The notes beneath the pieces are model-generated. The model was not told the origin of the DNA. It ran no database searches and saw nothing but the letters and a program-made list of their open reading frames with translations. Positions 43,158-43,696 of a stretch of DNA of 43,696 bases are shown one piece after another. Numbering within the stretch: position 1 is the first letter of the stretch; each line of letters starts with the position of its first letter. The position numbers were made by a program, and so were the translations under genes. The stretch is from Nemertoderma westbladi (taxonomy: Eukaryota; Xenacoelomorpha; Nemertodermatida; Nemertodermatidae): the NCBI GenBank assembly GCA_032718475.1, contig JAUCBJ010001063.1, positions 1-43,696 of the forward strand, read 5' to 3'.

Positions 43158-43696
43158 GCCATCAGGACGTGCACAACGAGGTTAATGAAGGAGACGAATA
43201 TTATTGTGTTGACTGCAATACTCGTAAACAAACCCGTTTAGAATATGGGATGACATGTCATTTTGATCAGTACCGGCGATGGAATGTTTTATACTAGTTA
43301 TTTTGGTGACAGAGGTACAGGCCAAGGGCAACGATGGTTGTAATGAAGACGAGTCTGTGTTGACTATACTCGTAAACCACATGGTTTAGCATATTGGATG
43401 CTATGTTATTTTATTCAATACTGTCAATGGAATGTTGTAAGGTATATATTTGATGACCAGGATGTATAGGACGAACGCAACGAGTTTTGCAGTGGATACG
43501 AGTATCAGTTACTCGCACAGTTTCTAGACTTGCACAGTTATAAAGGTCGTCAGTCTGCGTTTAGGAAAAATATTTTGATACAGAAAATGACGAGCGCAAA
43601 GAGGCTAATGAAGGAGATGAGAATTGCAAAACAAAAATATCATACTCAACTAAATAGCCCTAGTTAGTAGGTTTAAAATGACAGTTAAAGTGTGAA
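43158..43696 (+). repeat. Diverged ~150-bp tandem repeat
   Basis: At least three imperfect units, starting near 43158, 43315 and 43464. Each has a gac/gg-caacga(g/t) start, a gtgttgact-atactcgtaaac middle (the third unit is more diverged) and a ggcgatggaatgtt / gtcaatggaatgtt end in the first two. The caaagaggctaatgaaggag near 43600 suggests a fourth. It may continue beyond the window. Confidence 0.6.

Noticed and set aside
1-43696. tRNA and rRNA genes
   Set aside because: No convincing A/B-box pair with cloverleaf and no rRNA segment was seen on either strand; a tRNAscan-SE run would be decisive.

Overview
The window is nuclear DNA from an animal, most likely a marine invertebrate. This rests on the genes present (an RBM19-type ribosome-biogenesis protein, cytosolic glycerol-3-phosphate dehydrogenase, a polycystin-2 channel, a phosphoethanolamine-methyltransferase-like enzyme), one clear spliceosomal intron, AATAAA signals after stop codons, and AT-rich intergenic DNA full of satellites and small inverted-repeat elements. 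The species cannot be named from the sequence. The genes are unusually intron-poor: RBM19 (970 codons) and GPD1 (351 codons) are single open frames.

Layout. 1-2532: an unidentified zinc-finger/acidic-repeat gene on the minus strand (377-1345) with a TATA box, then gene-free DNA with a cluster of palindromes (1804-1950). 2533-19641: ten head-to-tail copies of a roughly 1.7-kb non-coding unit, the dominant feature of the window. Units fall into three types by their AT-rich first ~300 bp. Each ends in a nested GC-rich hairpin. The first and last units look identical over 1706 bp, and several internal units are chimeras. 19642-20469: the array abuts, to the base, a disabled methyltransferase coding sequence. 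20470-26229: gene-free DNA with dispersed inverted repeats and a two-block 15-bp minisatellite (about 22325-23466 and 24586-25370). 26272-29184 (minus): RBM19. 29327-30180: an inverted-repeat element. 31802-32857 and 34492-35355 (plus): tandem GPD1 copies, the second lacking its NAD-binding N-terminus. 35524-37050: several fold-back or MITE-like elements. 37238-42277 (plus): a two-exon polycystin-2-like channel gene. Most of its 3.2-kb intron is a Tc1/mariner-like inverted-repeat element with smaller elements nested inside. 43158-43696: a diverged ~150-bp tandem repeat.

The genes are ordinary housekeeping or channel genes and form no shared pathway. GPD1 copies 1 and 2 are paralogues with a recent gene-conversion tract. 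The most novel item is the 1.7-kb array: its structured unit ends, mosaic units, identical terminal units separated by 15,403 bp, and its exact junction with a methyltransferase exon. All comparisons here were made by eye; no database search or alignment program was run.
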